DNA of 32,988 nucleotides, taken from Oscillospiraceae bacterium (GTDB taxonomy: Bacteria > Bacillota > Clostridia > Oscillospirales > Acutalibacteraceae). Shown here one piece after another: positions 32,483 through 32,988 of the stretch. The position numbers and the translations under genes were made by a program. The stretch covers positions 1 to 32,988 of the forward strand of contig JAFLUO010000004.1 in assembly GCA_022508705.1 (NCBI GenBank), given 5' to 3'. The notes beneath the pieces are model-generated. The model was not told the origin of the DNA, ran no database searches, and saw nothing but the letters and a program-made list of their open reading frames with translations. Positions within the stretch are counted from its first letter, which is position 1; each line of letters opens with the position of its first letter.

Positions 32483-32988
32483 TTAAAGAACGTCTGCAAA
32501 TTCGGGAGAAAGCTTTTTATGAAGAGAGGCTGTGAACAGAGCAAAAAGAACAATAAATGCAACTATATATATCGTGTACTTTTGATGCTCCCAAAACCAG
32601 GCCTGTCCCAAATATGCGTCACGGTAACCGGTAATAAAATAGTTAAACGGATTAAGTTTTAACACAAAAGCTATATATTTATTTTTAACATTTGAAAGTT
32701 GCCATAAAACCGGTGACATCCAAAAGAAAACATTTAAAATAGCTTTAATAAACTGCTCAAAATCTCTGCTTATAACTCCCAGCGTTGAAATGAACATTGC
32801 GAGTATGCAACAGAATATGAAAAATAAGAGTAAATAAAACGGAAGCTGAAGCAAATAAACTGTCAACGGATATTTTGCGGCAGCAAAAATAATTATTGAA
32901 ATTGCTATCATAAGAAGATGAGAGAAAAAATAACTTATTGTGCTGAAAACGGGAATTGTGCCCACGGGGAAAAGCATTTTGTTGACAA
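32483..32988 (-). CDS. Polysaccharide ABC exporter permease (Wzm/TagG-like), C-terminal part
   Basis: The minus-strand frame is open to the window edge, so the N-terminal part of this permease lies outside; about 168 codons are visible of an expected 255-275. The visible part begins near VNKMLFPVGTIPVFS, a stretch typical of ABC-2 family TagG/Wzm permeases, and has several hydrophobic helices, including LPFYLLLFFIFCCILAMFIS, a FFWMSPVLW motif (conserved in this family) and a last helix at the C-terminus. The stop overlaps the ribosome binding site of the ATPase gene. Together the two would export the polymer made by the rest of the operon. Confidence 0.9.
   Translation of the reverse strand, partial: VNKMLFPVGTIPVFSTISYFFSHLLMIAISIIIFAAAKYPLTVYLLQLPFYLLLFFIFCCILAMFISTLGVISRDFEQFIKAILNVFFWMSPVLWQLSNVKNKYIAFVLKLNPFNYFITGYRDAYLGQAWFWEHQKYTIYIVAFIVLFALFTASLHKKLSPEFADVL

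Overview
The window looks like a chromosomal segment of an anaerobic, plant- or glycan-degrading Firmicute, most likely a clostridial gut-type bacterium (Ruminococcaceae/Oscillospiraceae-like). The evidence is moderately AT-rich DNA with very AT-rich intergenic regions, strong GGAGG-type ribosome binding sites, sigma-A-like promoters, the Firmicute rny-ymdB gene pair, CDP-glycerol/teichoic-type genes, and many glycoside hydrolases. I see no tRNA, rRNA, CRISPR array, phage gene or insertion sequence.

Region 1 (1-12468) is a carbohydrate-use cluster. A GPH/MFS-type sugar symporter runs off the left edge on the minus strand. Divergent from it is a same-strand series: a membrane-anchored, domain-permuted GH3 glycosidase, a GH36 alpha-galactosidase, a GH4 NAD-dependent glycosidase, a PfkB sugar kinase (ATGA overlap with GH4), a TetR regulator, an FGGY (xylulokinase-like) kinase, a second GPH-type transporter, and a leucine-rich-repeat lipoprotein coupled to that transporter by ATGA. 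Together they fit outer-surface cleavage, import, intracellular cleavage and phosphorylation of sugars. The 177-nt gap between the FGGY kinase and the transporter holds an unexplained, strongly folded sequence.

Region 2 (12469-20373) is a housekeeping and surface block: rny (RNase Y) behind a good promoter, ymdB with an unusual metal-site residue, an orphan family-5 solute-binding lipoprotein, recG, a short HTH regulator without a WYL domain, and a membrane-tethered alpha/beta hydrolase. Region 3 (20435-22309) is a GH51 arabinofuranosidase with its own promoter and candidate operator, followed by a small Cys-rich DUF6171-type protein.

Region 4 (22277-32988) is devoted to the cell surface. 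A minus-strand DUF4097 membrane protein is divergent from glf (UDP-galactopyranose mutase) plus a family 2 glycosyltransferase. Converging on these is a seven-gene minus-strand polymer operon: ABC permease (cut by the right edge), Wzt-like ATPase with a C-terminal sugar-binding domain, LicD, a TarI/IspD-like cytidylyltransferase, an extended SDR, and two TagB/TagF-like polymerases. This combination suggests a phospho-polyol-containing surface polymer exported by an ABC (Wzm/Wzt or TagGH) route.

The most interesting signal is a 75-nt element present twice, about 13 kb apart on opposite strands, directly upstream of recG and of the SDR gene. The copies match at 66 of 75 positions by hand alignment. 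Every substitution inside the foldable part lies in a loop or keeps a base pair, including one full compensatory change. It could be an undescribed structured leader RNA or a dispersed palindromic repeat.
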